Shown: one piece after another, positions 43,230 to 52,291 of the stretch | How positions within the stretch are numbered: the first letter of the stretch is position 1 | Layout of the letters: every line of letters starts with the position of its first letter | Assembly: GCF_014489635.1 (NCBI RefSeq) | Contig: NZ_CP060828.1 | Coordinates: 620,001-684,000, forward strand | Reading direction: 5' to 3' | Length of the DNA stretch: 64,000 nucleotides | DNA from: Streptomyces roseirectus | GTDB lineage: Bacteria; Actinomycetota; Actinomycetes; Streptomycetales; Streptomycetaceae | Translations under genes and position numbers: made by a program | Notes under the pieces: model-generated | Database searches by the model: none | Told to the model about the DNA's origin: nothing | The model's input: only the letters and a program-made list of their open reading frames with translations

Positions 43230-44000
43230 TCAGACGGCGAGGGAGGCCCGGTCGCCCATGACGATCACCGGCCGCCACGCCGGGTCGAGGGCGCGCAGCA
43301 GGTCCCGCATGTGTTCCTCGGAGAGCCCCACGCAGCCGTGCGTCGGACCCCCGTGGTCGACGTGCAGCCAGATCCCGCCGCCGCGCCGCGCCCCGAGCGG
43401 CCGGTCCGCGTCCAGCGGCGAGGTGCCGGGGTCGCGGTTGTAGTCGATGGCGACGACGTAGTCGAAGGACCCGGCAAGGCTCTCGCCCTCGAACCCCGTG
43501 CCCGGCGCGGTGAACTTGCCGGAGCGGTGGTAGGGCAGCTTCGTGCCCGGGTCGGCGAGCAGGCCCCCGGCGTCGTGGAGGGTGAAGACGCCGACCGGTG
43601 AGCGCAGGTCGTCCAGCATGTGGTGGCCGCTCCAGCCGCGCAGCGCGTTGTGCGCGGGCCAGGCCGGGCCGGCCGTCCAGCCGGTGGCCGTGCGCCGGTA
43701 CAGGACGACGGTGGAGTCCGGGGAGTCGCGGTCCCGGCCGGTGACGACGAGGGCCTGACGGGTTGTCGGGGGGATCTGGGCGAGGGTGCGGGGGCCGAGG
43801 CCGGGGATCGCATCGGCGGGAGCGGGGGCGTGCGCGGGCGTCTCGGCGGGGTTGTGCGCGGGCGTCTCGCCGGGCTCTCCGGCGGCCTTTTCGGCGGGCG
43901 TCGCCGGTGTCGCGTGTGTCGTGGCCACCGCGCCCCCGCTGCATCCGGTGAGCAGCAGGGACGCGGTGAGCAGGAGGGTGCGGGACCGTGCGGTGATCAT
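43230..44000 (-). CDS. L,D-transpeptidase (YkuD)-like lipoprotein
   Basis: Protein of 256 residues. The signal peptide with lipobox LLLTGC puts the anchor Cys near 20, followed by a Pro/Ala/Thr-rich linker. The catalytic domain ends with WLHVDHGGPTHGCVGLSEEHM, which carries the His and active Cys of HGC but has Gly where the usual HGCxR Arg sits. It would make 3-3 cross-links or attach proteins in the wall, or act as a carboxypeptidase. The start at ATG 44000 was chosen for the signal peptide. Confidence 0.85.
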   Translation of the reverse strand: MITARSRTLLLTASLLLTGCSGGAVATTHATPATPAEKAAGEPGETPAHNPAETPAHAPAPADAIPGLGPRTLAQIPPTTRQALVVTGRDRDSPDSTVVLYRRTATGWTAGPAWPAHNALRGWSGHHMLDDLRSPVGVFTLHDAGGLLADPGTKLPYHRSGKFTAPGTGFEGESLAGSFDYVVAIDYNRDPGTSPLDADRPLGARRGGGIWLHVDHGGPTHGCVGLSEEHMRDLLRALDPAWRPVIVMGDRASLAV

Positions 44001-44063
44001 GGTCCGACCCTGTCCGAGGGAGTTGAGGAAATCGCCATGTTCCGGCAAGTTCCCCGGAACCTT

Positions 44064-45446
44064 CTAGGAAAGCTTCGGCTTGCCCGCCGTGTAGAGCCAG
44101 GTGCGGAACAGGGGGCCGAGGTTCTTGCCGGACGTGCGCTCGGCGAGGCGCTGGAACTGGGCGGTGGTGCCGTGGTCGTCGCGGTGCTGGTCGGCCCAGG
44201 CGCGCAGGATCCGGAAGAAGGCTCGGTCGCCGACGGCCTTCCGCAGGGCGTGCAGGGTCATCGCGCCGCGCGTGTACACGGGCTGCCCGAAGATGTGCGC
44301 CCCGCTGCCGGGGTTGCCTGGCGGGAACGCCCACAGTCCGTCGCTCGCGGGCCTGGCGTACTGCGCGTCGAACGTCTTCTGTGCGCTGTCGCCGCCGTGC
44401 TGCTCGGCGTACAGCCACGACGCGTACGTCGCGAAGCCCTCGTTGAGCCAGATCTCCTTCCAGGACGTCAGCGAGACGGAGTTGCCGAACCACTGGTGAG
44501 CGGTCTCGTGGACGAGGGTCGACAGGCTCGGCGCCCGGTCGTACACGGGCCGTGTCTGGGTCTCCAGGGCGAACCCGACCTGCGGCGCGCGGTCGACGAT
44601 CGATCCGGCCGCGCGGTAGGGGTAGGGCCCGAACAGCCTGCTCGCCCACTCCAGGACGGCGGGCAACTGCCTGGTGACCGGTTCCGCCGCGTTCGCCTCG
44701 CGCGGGTCGATCGCGTCGTACACCTTGATGCCGCTCTTCGTCGTGTACTGGCGGACCTTGAAGGTGCCGACGGTCGCGGTGGCGAGGTAGGCGGCCATGG
44801 GTTCGGGCTGGTGCCAGCGGAAGGTGGTGCGCCCGTTCCTCGTCCACCGGCCGGTCAGGACGCCGTTGGCGACGGCCGTGCGGCCCTGCGGGACGGTGAG
44901 GGTGAAGTCGTACGCCGACTTGTCGAGCGGGTGGTTGTTCGCCGGGAACCAGGTCATCGCGCCCTGCGGCTCCCCGGCGACGAACGCGCCGTCGTCGGTG
45001 GGGATCCAGCCGTCGGGCGAGCCGTCGGGGTCGGTGACCGGGCCCGGGGTGCCGTTGTAGGCGACGGCGACCTTGAAGGGCTGGCCCTTGCGCAGGGCGC
45101 GGGGTGGGGTGACGACGAGTTCCTGGCCGGAACGCCGGTAGGCGGCCTTGCGGCCGTCGACGGTCAGGCCGGTGACCTTCAGGCCGGTGAGGTCGAGGTT
45201 GAACCGGGTGAGGTCCTGGGTGGCGCGGGCGGTGAGGACGGCCCGCCCGTCGAGGTGCTTCCTGCCGGGGTCGTAACCGATCGTCAGGTCGTAGTGGGCG
45301 ACGTGGTAGCCGCCGTTGCCGGCCAGCGGGAAGTAGGGGTCGCCGACGCCCGCGTTCCCGACGGGGCCCGCCGAGGCGGGGCTCGCGCCGATCAGGACGG
45401 CGGCCAGGGCGGCGGAGACTGCGAGAGCGGGACGTCTTCGGGGCAC
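44064..45446 (-). CDS. Secreted M1-family metallopeptidase
   Basis: Protein of 460 residues with a signal peptide (MPRRRPALAVSAALAAVLIGA, cleaved after ASA near 26). Zinc site HETAHQWFG with a downstream NEGFATY Glu (HExxH-x18-E), near 315-340. The exopeptidase GxMEN motif is replaced by GFALETQ. It lacks the long C-terminal helical domain of aminopeptidase N, as do other secreted Streptomyces M1 enzymes. It trims extracellular peptides. GTG start. Confidence 0.92.
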   Translation of the reverse strand: MPRRRPALAVSAALAAVLIGASPASAGPVGNAGVGDPYFPLAGNGGYHVAHYDLTIGYDPGRKHLDGRAVLTARATQDLTRFNLDLTGLKVTGLTVDGRKAAYRRSGQELVVTPPRALRKGQPFKVAVAYNGTPGPVTDPDGSPDGWIPTDDGAFVAGEPQGAMTWFPANNHPLDKSAYDFTLTVPQGRTAVANGVLTGRWTRNGRTTFRWHQPEPMAAYLATATVGTFKVRQYTTKSGIKVYDAIDPREANAAEPVTRQLPAVLEWASRLFGPYPYRAAGSIVDRAPQVGFALETQTRPVYDRAPSLSTLVHETAHQWFGNSVSLTSWKEIWLNEGFATYASWLYAEQHGGDSAQKTFDAQYARPASDGLWAFPPGNPGSGAHIFGQPVYTRGAMTLHALRKAVGDRAFFRILRAWADQHRDDHGTTAQFQRLAERTSGKNLGPLFRTWLYTAGKPKLS

Positions 45447-45584
45447 GGACGCTCCTTGGTGGGGTGTGGTCGTGAGGTGTGGTCAAACGTCCTTCACATT
45501 AGGTAAGAAGCGCCTGCTGTCGCTCTCTGTTTTAGGTCGTCCCACGGAATGTGATCATGCTCCGGGGGGCCTAGGCTCGCTCGT

Positions 45585-45932
45585 ATGAGCGTCCGCGTCC
45601 GCCGTGTCTACGAACCTCCCTCGCCGGACGACGGCCTGCGCGTCCTCGTCGACCGCCTCTGGCCGCGCGGGCTGACCAAGGACGCCGCCCGGGTCGACGC
45701 GTGGCCGAAGGACCTGACCCCGTCGACCGAACTGCGCCGCTGGTACCACGCGGACGAGGGCTCCTACGAGGAGTTCGCGCGGCGGTACGAGGGCGAGCTG
45801 GCCGAGCCCGGGGCGGCGCGGCTCCTGGAGGAGGTCCGGGAGTCGGCCGCCACGGGGACGGTGACGCTGCTGACGTCGGCGAAGGTGCCCGAGGAGAGTC
45901 ACGCGGCCGTGCTGCTGCGCCTCCTGGGCTGA
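45585..45932 (+). CDS. DUF488 (YeaO-like) protein
   Basis: Protein of 115 residues, full length for the family. Typical blocks: RRVYEPPSPDDGLRVLVDRLWPRG (N-terminus), WYHADEGSYEEFARRY and VTLLTSAKVPEESHA. The function is unknown; some proteins of this type are stress-linked. TAGGCT ten bases before the ATG suggests a near-leaderless start. It converges with the FAD dehydrogenase. Confidence 0.9.
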   Translation: MSVRVRRVYEPPSPDDGLRVLVDRLWPRGLTKDAARVDAWPKDLTPSTELRRWYHADEGSYEEFARRYEGELAEPGAARLLEEVRESAATGTVTLLTSAKVPEESHAAVLLRLLG

Positions 45933-45939
45933 CGTCGGC

Positions 45940-47613
45940 TCACCGCGTCTGCTCCGCCGCCGCCCTTCCCGCCGCGCGCCCCGAGAACAGGCAGCCGCCG
46001 AGGAACGTGCCCTCCAGCGCGTTGTAGCCGTGCACGCCGCCCCCGCCGAACCCGGCGACCTCGCCGGCCGCGTACAGGCCCGCGATCGGCTGCCCGTCGG
46101 TGCCGAGCGCGCGGGAGTCGAGGTCGGTCTGGATGCCGCCGAGGGTCTTGCGGGTCAGGACGTGCAGCTTGATGCCGATGAGGGGGCCGGAGGCGGGGTC
46201 GAGGAGGCGGTGCGGGGTGGCGACGCGGCCAAGGCGGTCGCCGATGTAGCGGCGGGCGTTGCGGATGCCCTGGACCTGGGCGTCCTTGCTGTAGGGGTTG
46301 GTCATCTGGAGGTCGCGGGCGCGGATCTGACGGCGCAGGGTGTCGGCGTCGAGGAGGGGCTTGTCGGTGAGGCCGTTCATCTTCTCGACGAGCCGGTCGA
46401 GGGTGTCGGCGATGACGAAGTCGGCGCCGTGGTCGAGGAACGCCTGCACGGGGGCGGGCGCGCCCTTGCCGAGGAGCCGGTCGCGCAGCACGGCTTTGCG
46501 GTCCTTGGCGGTGATGTCGGGGTTCTGCTCGGAGCCGGAGAGCGCGAACTCCTTCTCGACGATCTTCTGGGAGAGCACGAACCAGGAGTGGTCGTGGCCG
46601 GCGATGTCCTCGGTGGTGCGCAGGTGCCTGAGCGTGCCGAGGGTGTCGTAGCCGGGCAGGCAGGGGTCGGGCAGGCGGCGGCCGAGCGCGTCGAACCACA
46701 TCGAGGACGGTCCGGGCAGGATGCGGATGCCGTGGCCGGGCCAGATCGGGTTCCAGTTCCGGATGCCCTCGGTGTAGTGCCACATGCGGTCGCGGTTGAC
46801 GAGGCGGACCCCGGCGTCGGCGCTGATGTCGAGCATGCGGCCGTCGACGTAGGCGGGGACGCCGGTGACCATCTCGGCGGGCGGGGTGCCCAGGCGTTCG
46901 GGCCAGTACCGGCGGACGATGTCGTGGTTGCCGCCGATGCCGCCGGAGGTGACGATCACGGCCTGCGCGGTGAGCTGGAACTCGCCTATGGCGTCCCGGT
47001 TGGAGGCCACCCCGCGCGCGGAGTCGTCGGGCGCGAGGACCGTGCCGCGCACGCCGGTTGCGGCGCCGTCCTCGATGACCAGTTCGTCGACGCGGTGGCG
47101 GTGGTGGAAGGTCAGCAGCCCGTCCCTGGCGGCCTGTTTGGCGTGGTGGACGAAGGGTTCGACGACGCCGGTGCCGGTGCCCCAGGCGACGTGGAAGCGG
47201 GGGACGGAGTTGCCGTGGCCGTCGGCGCGCAGGTCGCCGCGTTCGGCCCAGCCGACGGTGGGGACGAAGGTGATGCCGTGCCCGGCGAGCCAGGTCCGCT
47301 TCTCGCCGGCCGCCCATTCGACGTAGGCGCGCGCCCAGCGCACCGCCCAGGAGTCCTCGTCGTCGGTGCGGTCGAACCCGGCGCTGCCCTGCCAGTCGCT
47401 CCAGGCGAGGTCGAGGGAGTCCTTGACGCCGAGGCGGCGCTGTTCCGGGGAGTCGACGAGGAAGAGCCCGCCGAAGGACCAGTACGCCTGGCCGCCGAGG
47501 TTGGCGGCGTTCTCCTGGTCGACCAGGGCGACCCGGCGGCCCCTGCTGGTCGCTTCGTGCGCGGCGACCAGCCCGGCGAGTCCGGCTCCGACGACGATGA
47601 CGTCCGCGTCCAT
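45940..47613 (-). CDS. FAD-binding dehydrogenase (fumarate reductase/KstD-like fold)
   Basis: Protein of 557 residues. N-terminal ADVIVVGAGLAGLVAAHEA and a C-terminal FAD tail AGLYAAGEVAGFGGGGVHGYNALEGT split over about 520-545. Other conserved stretches are YWSFGGLFLVDSPEQRR and VTSGGIGGN. It resembles 3-ketosteroid dehydrogenases, but most actinobacterial members have unknown substrates. It follows the TetR gene by 13 bp in the same operon, so that TetR probably controls it and itself. Confidence 0.87.
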   Translation of the reverse strand: MDADVIVVGAGLAGLVAAHEATSRGRRVALVDQENAANLGGQAYWSFGGLFLVDSPEQRRLGVKDSLDLAWSDWQGSAGFDRTDDEDSWAVRWARAYVEWAAGEKRTWLAGHGITFVPTVGWAERGDLRADGHGNSVPRFHVAWGTGTGVVEPFVHHAKQAARDGLLTFHHRHRVDELVIEDGAATGVRGTVLAPDDSARGVASNRDAIGEFQLTAQAVIVTSGGIGGNHDIVRRYWPERLGTPPAEMVTGVPAYVDGRMLDISADAGVRLVNRDRMWHYTEGIRNWNPIWPGHGIRILPGPSSMWFDALGRRLPDPCLPGYDTLGTLRHLRTTEDIAGHDHSWFVLSQKIVEKEFALSGSEQNPDITAKDRKAVLRDRLLGKGAPAPVQAFLDHGADFVIADTLDRLVEKMNGLTDKPLLDADTLRRQIRARDLQMTNPYSKDAQVQGIRNARRYIGDRLGRVATPHRLLDPASGPLIGIKLHVLTRKTLGGIQTDLDSRALGTDGQPIAGLYAAGEVAGFGGGGVHGYNALEGTFLGGCLFSGRAAGRAAAEQTR

Positions 47614-47626
47614 GGCGCCCGTCCCT

Positions 47627-48241
47627 TCATCCGTTGGTGTCGCTGCCGTCCGTCAGCAGCGCGGTGAGCAGTTGTTTCAGCCAGGCGCGGGCGTGTGCGA
47701 CGTCCTTGTCCAGCAGGAGTTGGGTGGTGACGCCGTCGTAGGCGGCGATCACCGCGTGGGCGGCGGCGGGGGCGGTGCCGAGGGCCTGCGGGACGGGGGT
47801 GTCGGCGAGCCGGTCGGTGAGGGCGCCCCTGAGGCGGGCGCGGTGTCCGAGGAGGCTCTGGGCGACCTCGGGGTCGCGGGCGGCGTGCACCAGGAAGTCC
47901 GTCTTGACGAGCAGCCAGTCCAGGTCGAGGAGCAGGACGTCGGTGACGCGGTCGACGGCTGCGGGCACGTCGAGCCCGGGGCCGTCCTGGGCGAGGGCGC
48001 CGGCGACCTGGTCGGCGATGAGGTCGGCGCGTTCGCGGTAGAGGGCGAAGAAGAGTTCGTCGAGGCTGGCGAAGTTGGAGTAGAAGGCGCCCCGGCTGTA
48101 TCCGGCGGCCTCGCAGACCTCCTCGATGGAGACCCGGCCGAACCCCTTGGCGGCGAAGACGGTGAACGCGGCGTCCAGGAGCCTGGCGCGGGTGCGGACG
48201 CGGCGCCGGGTGACGCGCGGGGCGGGCACGTCGTCGGCCAT
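47627..48241 (-). CDS. TetR-family regulator of the FAD dehydrogenase operon
   Basis: Protein of 204 residues. HTH RVSIEEVCEAAGYSRGAFYSNFASLDELFF near 36-65, split by the recognition helix YSRGAFYSNF. The ATG at 48241 has AAAGGAGG. The start region faces a set of inverted repeats (48281-48302). It is the first gene, the FAD dehydrogenase the second, the usual repressor-enzyme layout. Confidence 0.9.
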   Translation of the reverse strand: MADDVPAPRVTRRRVRTRARLLDAAFTVFAAKGFGRVSIEEVCEAAGYSRGAFYSNFASLDELFFALYRERADLIADQVAGALAQDGPGLDVPAAVDRVTDVLLLDLDWLLVKTDFLVHAARDPEVAQSLLGHRARLRGALTDRLADTPVPQALGTAPAAAHAVIAAYDGVTTQLLLDKDVAHARAWLKQLLTALLTDGSDTNG

Positions 48242-48280
48242 GGCGGCACCTCCTTTCGCACCTGTGTTCCATACGCGAAT

Positions 48281-48302
48281 GTATCGGATACACCGATGTA
48301 TC
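48281..48302. promoter_or_regulatory. Probable TetR operator
   Basis: GTATCGGATAC (48281-48291), a perfect 5-1-5 palindrome, overlaps GATACACCGATGTATC (48287-48302), arms GATACA/TGTATC. Three half-sites GTATC/GATAC in a row, AT-rich, 40 bp before the TetR start. Confidence 0.65.
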
Positions 48303-48392
48303 GAACAGGGTCTTGCCGCTTTCTCACCCGTACGGGTGTTCGACGCCGGTGCCGGGCGTCGGGCGTGCGGGCAGGCCGTTTAAGGTCAGGCC

Positions 48393-49628
48393 ATGGCTTT
48401 GCAGATAAGTGCGACGACTCCGGAGCATCCGGCCCTCCTGCTGGAGCTTCCGTGGGACGTCCCGCTGGAGGAGTGGCCCGAGGAGGTCCTGGTTCCGCTG
48501 CCGCGCGGCATCTCGCGGCACGTCGTGCGCTACGCGCGCGCGGGTGACGAGGTGATCGCCGTCAAGGAGCTGGCCGAGCGCCCCGCCCTGCGCGAGTACG
48601 AGCTGCTGCGCGACCTGGACCGCCTCGGCATCCCGGCCGTCGATCCGCTGGCCGTCGTGACGGGCCGTACGACGGAGGCGGGCGAGCCTCTGGAGTCGGT
48701 GCTGGTGACCCGGCACCTGGGCGGCTCGCAGCCGTACCGGTCGATGTTCGAGACGACGATGCGGCCCGCGACGATGCACCGGCTGATGGACGCCCTCGCG
48801 GTGCTCCTGGTGCGGCTGCACCTGGCCGGGTTCGCGTGGGGCGACTGCTCGCTGTCCAACACGCTGTTCCGGCGCGACGCGGGCGCCTACGCGGCCTACC
48901 TGGTGGACGCCGAGACGGGCGACCTGCACCCCCAGCTGTCCCCGGGGCAGCGGGAGTACGACGTGGACCTCGCGCGCGTGAACATCAGCGGTGAACTCCT
49001 CGACCTGGAGGCGTCGGGCGCGCTGCACCCGTCGATCGACGCGATCGAGTTCGGCCAGGAGATCTACCGGCGCTACGGCGAGCTGTGGGAGGAGCTGACG
49101 CGGACCTCGGTGTACCCGGCGGGCAAGTACCACTACATCGAGCGGCGCATCCGGCGCCTCAACGAGCTGGGTTTCGACGTCGCGGAGATGCAGATCGAGC
49201 ACTCCTCCAACGGCGACACGGTGACGTTCGTGCCGAAGGTCGTCGACGCCGGCCACCACCAGCGGCAGTTGCTGCGGCTGACGGGGCTCGACACGGAGGA
49301 GAACCAGGCCAGGCGGCTGCTGAGCGACCTGGAGTCGTGGATGGCCACCCAGGACGACTACGCGCCCGGCGACCCCCTGGCGGCCCGCCCCGAGGTGCTG
49401 GCACACCGGTGGGTGCGGGACGTGTTCCGGCCGACCGTGCGCGAGGTGCCGCTGGAGCTGCGCGGCCAGATGGACCCGGCGGAGATCTACCACGAGCTGC
49501 TGGAGCACCGTTGGTACCTGTCCGAGCGCGCGCAGCACGACATCGGGCTCGACACGGCCGTCCAGGACTACATCAAGAACATCCTGCCCAAGGCGCGCGA
49601 GACGCTGGAGCCGACGCTGCCCGAGTGA
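48393..49628 (+). CDS. DUF4032 protein with kinase-like (Kdo/LPS kinase) domain
   Basis: Protein of 411 residues. The N-terminal half has a small-lobe-like part and the kinase catalytic pattern WGDCSLSNTLF (Asp and Asn, about 149-159) with VDAETGD as the metal-binding loop (about 171). The C-terminal half (230-330) is DUF4032. The substrate is unknown; Streptomyces carries it as a conserved single copy. TAAGGT six bases before the ATG indicates a leaderless mRNA. Confidence 0.85.
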   Translation: MALQISATTPEHPALLLELPWDVPLEEWPEEVLVPLPRGISRHVVRYARAGDEVIAVKELAERPALREYELLRDLDRLGIPAVDPLAVVTGRTTEAGEPLESVLVTRHLGGSQPYRSMFETTMRPATMHRLMDALAVLLVRLHLAGFAWGDCSLSNTLFRRDAGAYAAYLVDAETGDLHPQLSPGQREYDVDLARVNISGELLDLEASGALHPSIDAIEFGQEIYRRYGELWEELTRTSVYPAGKYHYIERRIRRLNELGFDVAEMQIEHSSNGDTVTFVPKVVDAGHHQRQLLRLTGLDTEENQARRLLSDLESWMATQDDYAPGDPLAARPEVLAHRWVRDVFRPTVREVPLELRGQMDPAEIYHELLEHRWYLSERAQHDIGLDTAVQDYIKNILPKARETLEPTLPE

Positions 49629-50483
49629 TCAGGCGTGCGGCACCACGGCCACCGGGCAGGGCGCGTGGTGCAGCACGCCGTGCGCGACGGACCCGATGCG
49701 CGCGCCCACGGCCGTGCGCCGCGCCCTGCGCCCGACGACCACGAGCTGGGCGTCCCCGGCCGCCGCGAGGAGCACCTGTCCGGCGCTGCCCATCTCGATG
49801 TGCTCGGTGACGGGCACCTTCGGGTGGCGCTCGCGCCAGGGCCGTACGGCGTCGGCGAGGGCCTTCCGCTCGTAGGGTTCGGGCCCGCCGACCTCGTCGA
49901 GGAGCCGGAGGGAGCCGGGGCTGTAGGCGAACAGCGGGGGCAGCGTCCAGGCGCGCACCGCGCGGACGCCCGCCCCGCGCGCGGCGGCCGTCTCGAACGC
50001 GAACTCCATGGCGGCGGCGCTGTCCTCGGGGTCGCCCTCCTGGCCGACGACGATGTCGCGCCCGGCGGCCTCGTGCGCGGCGCCGTCGCCGGCGCGGACC
50101 AGGACGACGGGGTGGGCCGCGCTCGCGAGGACCTGCTGACCGACGGAGCCGAGGAGGAACCCGACGACCGCGCCGTGCCCGCGCGAGCCGAGCACCAGCA
50201 GGTCCTCGGCGGCGGTGAGGGTGTCGACGACGGGGCCTTCGACCGAGTCGGTGACGACGTCGAGGCCGGGGTGACGGTCGGCGGTCTCGCGGGCGGCCGC
50301 GGCGACCGCGTCGCGGGCCCATCCCTCCTGCGTGGCGTGGTCGACGGTGGCGTCCGGGTGGACCTGCCAGGCGTGCAGGATCCTGAGCGCCCTGCCCTGC
50401 CGGACGGCCTCGCGGGCCGCCCAGGACAGGGCGGCGCGGCTCTCGTCGGTGCCGTCGAAGCCTGCCGTGATCGGGGCCGTCAT
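49629..50483 (-). CDS. Universal stress protein with two USP domains
   Basis: Protein of 284 residues with tandem USP domains (about 4-140 and 145-282). Both have the ATP-binding pattern GxxGxxxxxxxxxGS: GSRGHGAVVGFLLGSVG and GRRARRTAVGARIGSVA. These proteins bind ATP and act in hypoxia or dormancy, often under DosR-type control in actinobacteria. GGGAGG precedes the ATG. It is divergent from the receiver/reductase operon (131 bp), which may share its signal. Confidence 0.9.
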   Translation of the reverse strand: MTAPITAGFDGTDESRAALSWAAREAVRQGRALRILHAWQVHPDATVDHATQEGWARDAVAAAARETADRHPGLDVVTDSVEGPVVDTLTAAEDLLVLGSRGHGAVVGFLLGSVGQQVLASAAHPVVLVRAGDGAAHEAAGRDIVVGQEGDPEDSAAAMEFAFETAAARGAGVRAVRAWTLPPLFAYSPGSLRLLDEVGGPEPYERKALADAVRPWRERHPKVPVTEHIEMGSAGQVLLAAAGDAQLVVVGRRARRTAVGARIGSVAHGVLHHAPCPVAVVPHA

Positions 50484-50614
50484 GCGGTCGCCTCCCTCGG
50501 TCGTGGCCCGCGGGGTGCCCGCGAAGCCGAGCGGTCGTTCCCCTCCGACCCTACGATGACGGCAGTCGGCGAGGGCGGCGGGCCCTGGGCCTGGACACTC
50601 GGGGTGGGAGACGT

Positions 50615-52291
50615 ATGACACAGGCCGCCGAAACGGCGCGGACGGTCATCCTGACCGTGGACGACGACCCGGGGGTCTCCCGTGCCGTGGCCCGCGATCT
50701 GCGGCGCCGTTACGGCGCCGGGCACCGGATCGTGCGGGCCGAGTCCGGGGAGGCCGCGCTGGAGGCGCTGCGGGAGCTGAAGCTGCGCGGCGACCTGGTG
50801 GCGGTGATCCTCGCCGACTACCGGATGCCCCAGATGAACGGCATCGAGTTCCTGGAACAGGCCCTGGACGTGTACCCGGGCGCGCGCCGGGTGCTGCTGA
50901 CGGCGTACGCGGACACGAACGCGGCGATCGACGCGATCAACGTCGTCGACCTGGACCACTACCTGCTGAAGCCCTGGGACCCGCCCGAGGAGAAGCTGTA
51001 CCCGGTCCTGGACGACCTCCTGGAGGCGTGGCGGCGCAGCGACCACCGGCCGGTGCCGACGACGAAGGTGGTGGGCCACCGCTGGTCGGCGCGCTCCTCC
51101 CAGGTGCGGGAGTTCCTGGCCCGCAACCAGGTGCCCTACCGCTGGTACTCGTCGGACGATCCTGAGGGCCGTCGGCTGCTGGCGGCGGCGGGCGCGGACG
51201 GGGAGCGGCTGCCGCTGGTGGTGACCGCTCAGGGCGCGCCCCTGGTGGAGCCGGACGACCGGGAGCTGGCCGCGCGCGTGGGCCTCGCGACGACCCCGGC
51301 GGCCGACTTCTACGACCTGGTCGTCATCGGCGGCGGCCCGGCGGGGCTCGGGGCGGCCGTGTACGGGGCGTCGGAGGGGCTGCGGACGGTGCTGGTGGAG
51401 CGGTCGGCGACGGGTGGGCAGGCCGGGCAGAGTTCGCGCATCGAGAACTACCTGGGCTTCCCCGACGGGGTGTCCGGCGGTCAGCTCACCGACCGGGCGC
51501 GCCGCCAGGCGGCGAAGTTCGGGGCGGAGATCCTGACCGCGCGCGAGGTGACCGGCCTGGAGGTGAGCGGGTCCGCGCGCGTGGTGCGGTTCGCGGACGG
51601 CTCCTCGGTCGCCGCGCACAGCGTGATCCTCGCGACGGGGGTGTCGTACCGGCAGTTGGAGGCGCCGGGGACTCAGGGGCTGACCGGGCGCGGGGTGTTC
51701 TACGGGTCGGCGCTCACGGAGGCGCCCTCCTGCCAGGGGCACGACGTGTACATCGTGGGCGGCGCGAACTCGGCCGGGCAGGCGGCGATGTACCTGTCCA
51801 GGGGTGCGAAGTCGGTGACCCTGCTGGTGCGCGGGCCGGACCTGTCGGCGTCGATGTCGCACTACCTGATCCAGCAGATCGAGCAGGCGCCGAACATCTC
51901 GGTGCGGGCGCACACGGTCGTCGAGTCGGCTCATGGCGAGGACCACCTGGAGCAGCTGACCCTGCGGGACGTGGTGAGCGGGGCGAGCGAACTGGTCGAC
52001 GCGCAGTGGCTGTTCGTGTTCATCGGGGCGGCGCCGCTGACGGACTGGCTGGATGCGGCGGTGCTGCGCGACGCGCGCGGGTTCATCCTGGCCGGGCCGG
52101 ACCTCGCGCCGGACGGCCGGCCGCCGGCGGGCTGGGAGCTGGAGCGGCCGCCGTACCACCTGGAGACCAGCGTGCCCGGTGTGTTCGTCGCGGGCGACGC
52201 GCGCGCGGAGTCCGCGAAGCGGGTCGCGTCCGCCGTAGGAGAGGGAGCCATGGCCGTGATGTTCGTCCACCGGTACCTGGAGCAGTCGTGA
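50615..52291 (+). CDS. Fusion: response-regulator receiver, glutaredoxin-like domain, thioredoxin-reductase-like flavoprotein without CxxC
   Basis: Protein of 558 residues. Receiver (10-140) is complete: Asp16-18, phospho-acceptor Asp68 (LADYRMP), Thr96, Lys119. The middle part (150-225) resembles glutaredoxin but has ARSS where CxxC should be. The C-terminal part (233-558) is TrxR-like, with FAD motif IGGGPAGLGAAVYG, NADPH motif VGGANSAGQAAMYLS and FVAGDARAES. The redox CATC is replaced by a sequence ending YGSALTEAPSC, so disulfide reduction is not expected. It is probably an NADPH/FAD sensor or oxidoreductase gated by phosphorylation. It overlaps the next gene by GTGA. Confidence 0.9.
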   Translation: MTQAAETARTVILTVDDDPGVSRAVARDLRRRYGAGHRIVRAESGEAALEALRELKLRGDLVAVILADYRMPQMNGIEFLEQALDVYPGARRVLLTAYADTNAAIDAINVVDLDHYLLKPWDPPEEKLYPVLDDLLEAWRRSDHRPVPTTKVVGHRWSARSSQVREFLARNQVPYRWYSSDDPEGRRLLAAAGADGERLPLVVTAQGAPLVEPDDRELAARVGLATTPAADFYDLVVIGGGPAGLGAAVYGASEGLRTVLVERSATGGQAGQSSRIENYLGFPDGVSGGQLTDRARRQAAKFGAEILTAREVTGLEVSGSARVVRFADGSSVAAHSVILATGVSYRQLEAPGTQGLTGRGVFYGSALTEAPSCQGHDVYIVGGANSAGQAAMYLSRGAKSVTLLVRGPDLSASMSHYLIQQIEQAPNISVRAHTVVESAHGEDHLEQLTLRDVVSGASELVDAQWLFVFIGAAPLTDWLDAAVLRDARGFILAGPDLAPDGRPPAGWELERPPYHLETSVPGVFVAGDARAESAKRVASAVGEGAMAVMFVHRYLEQS

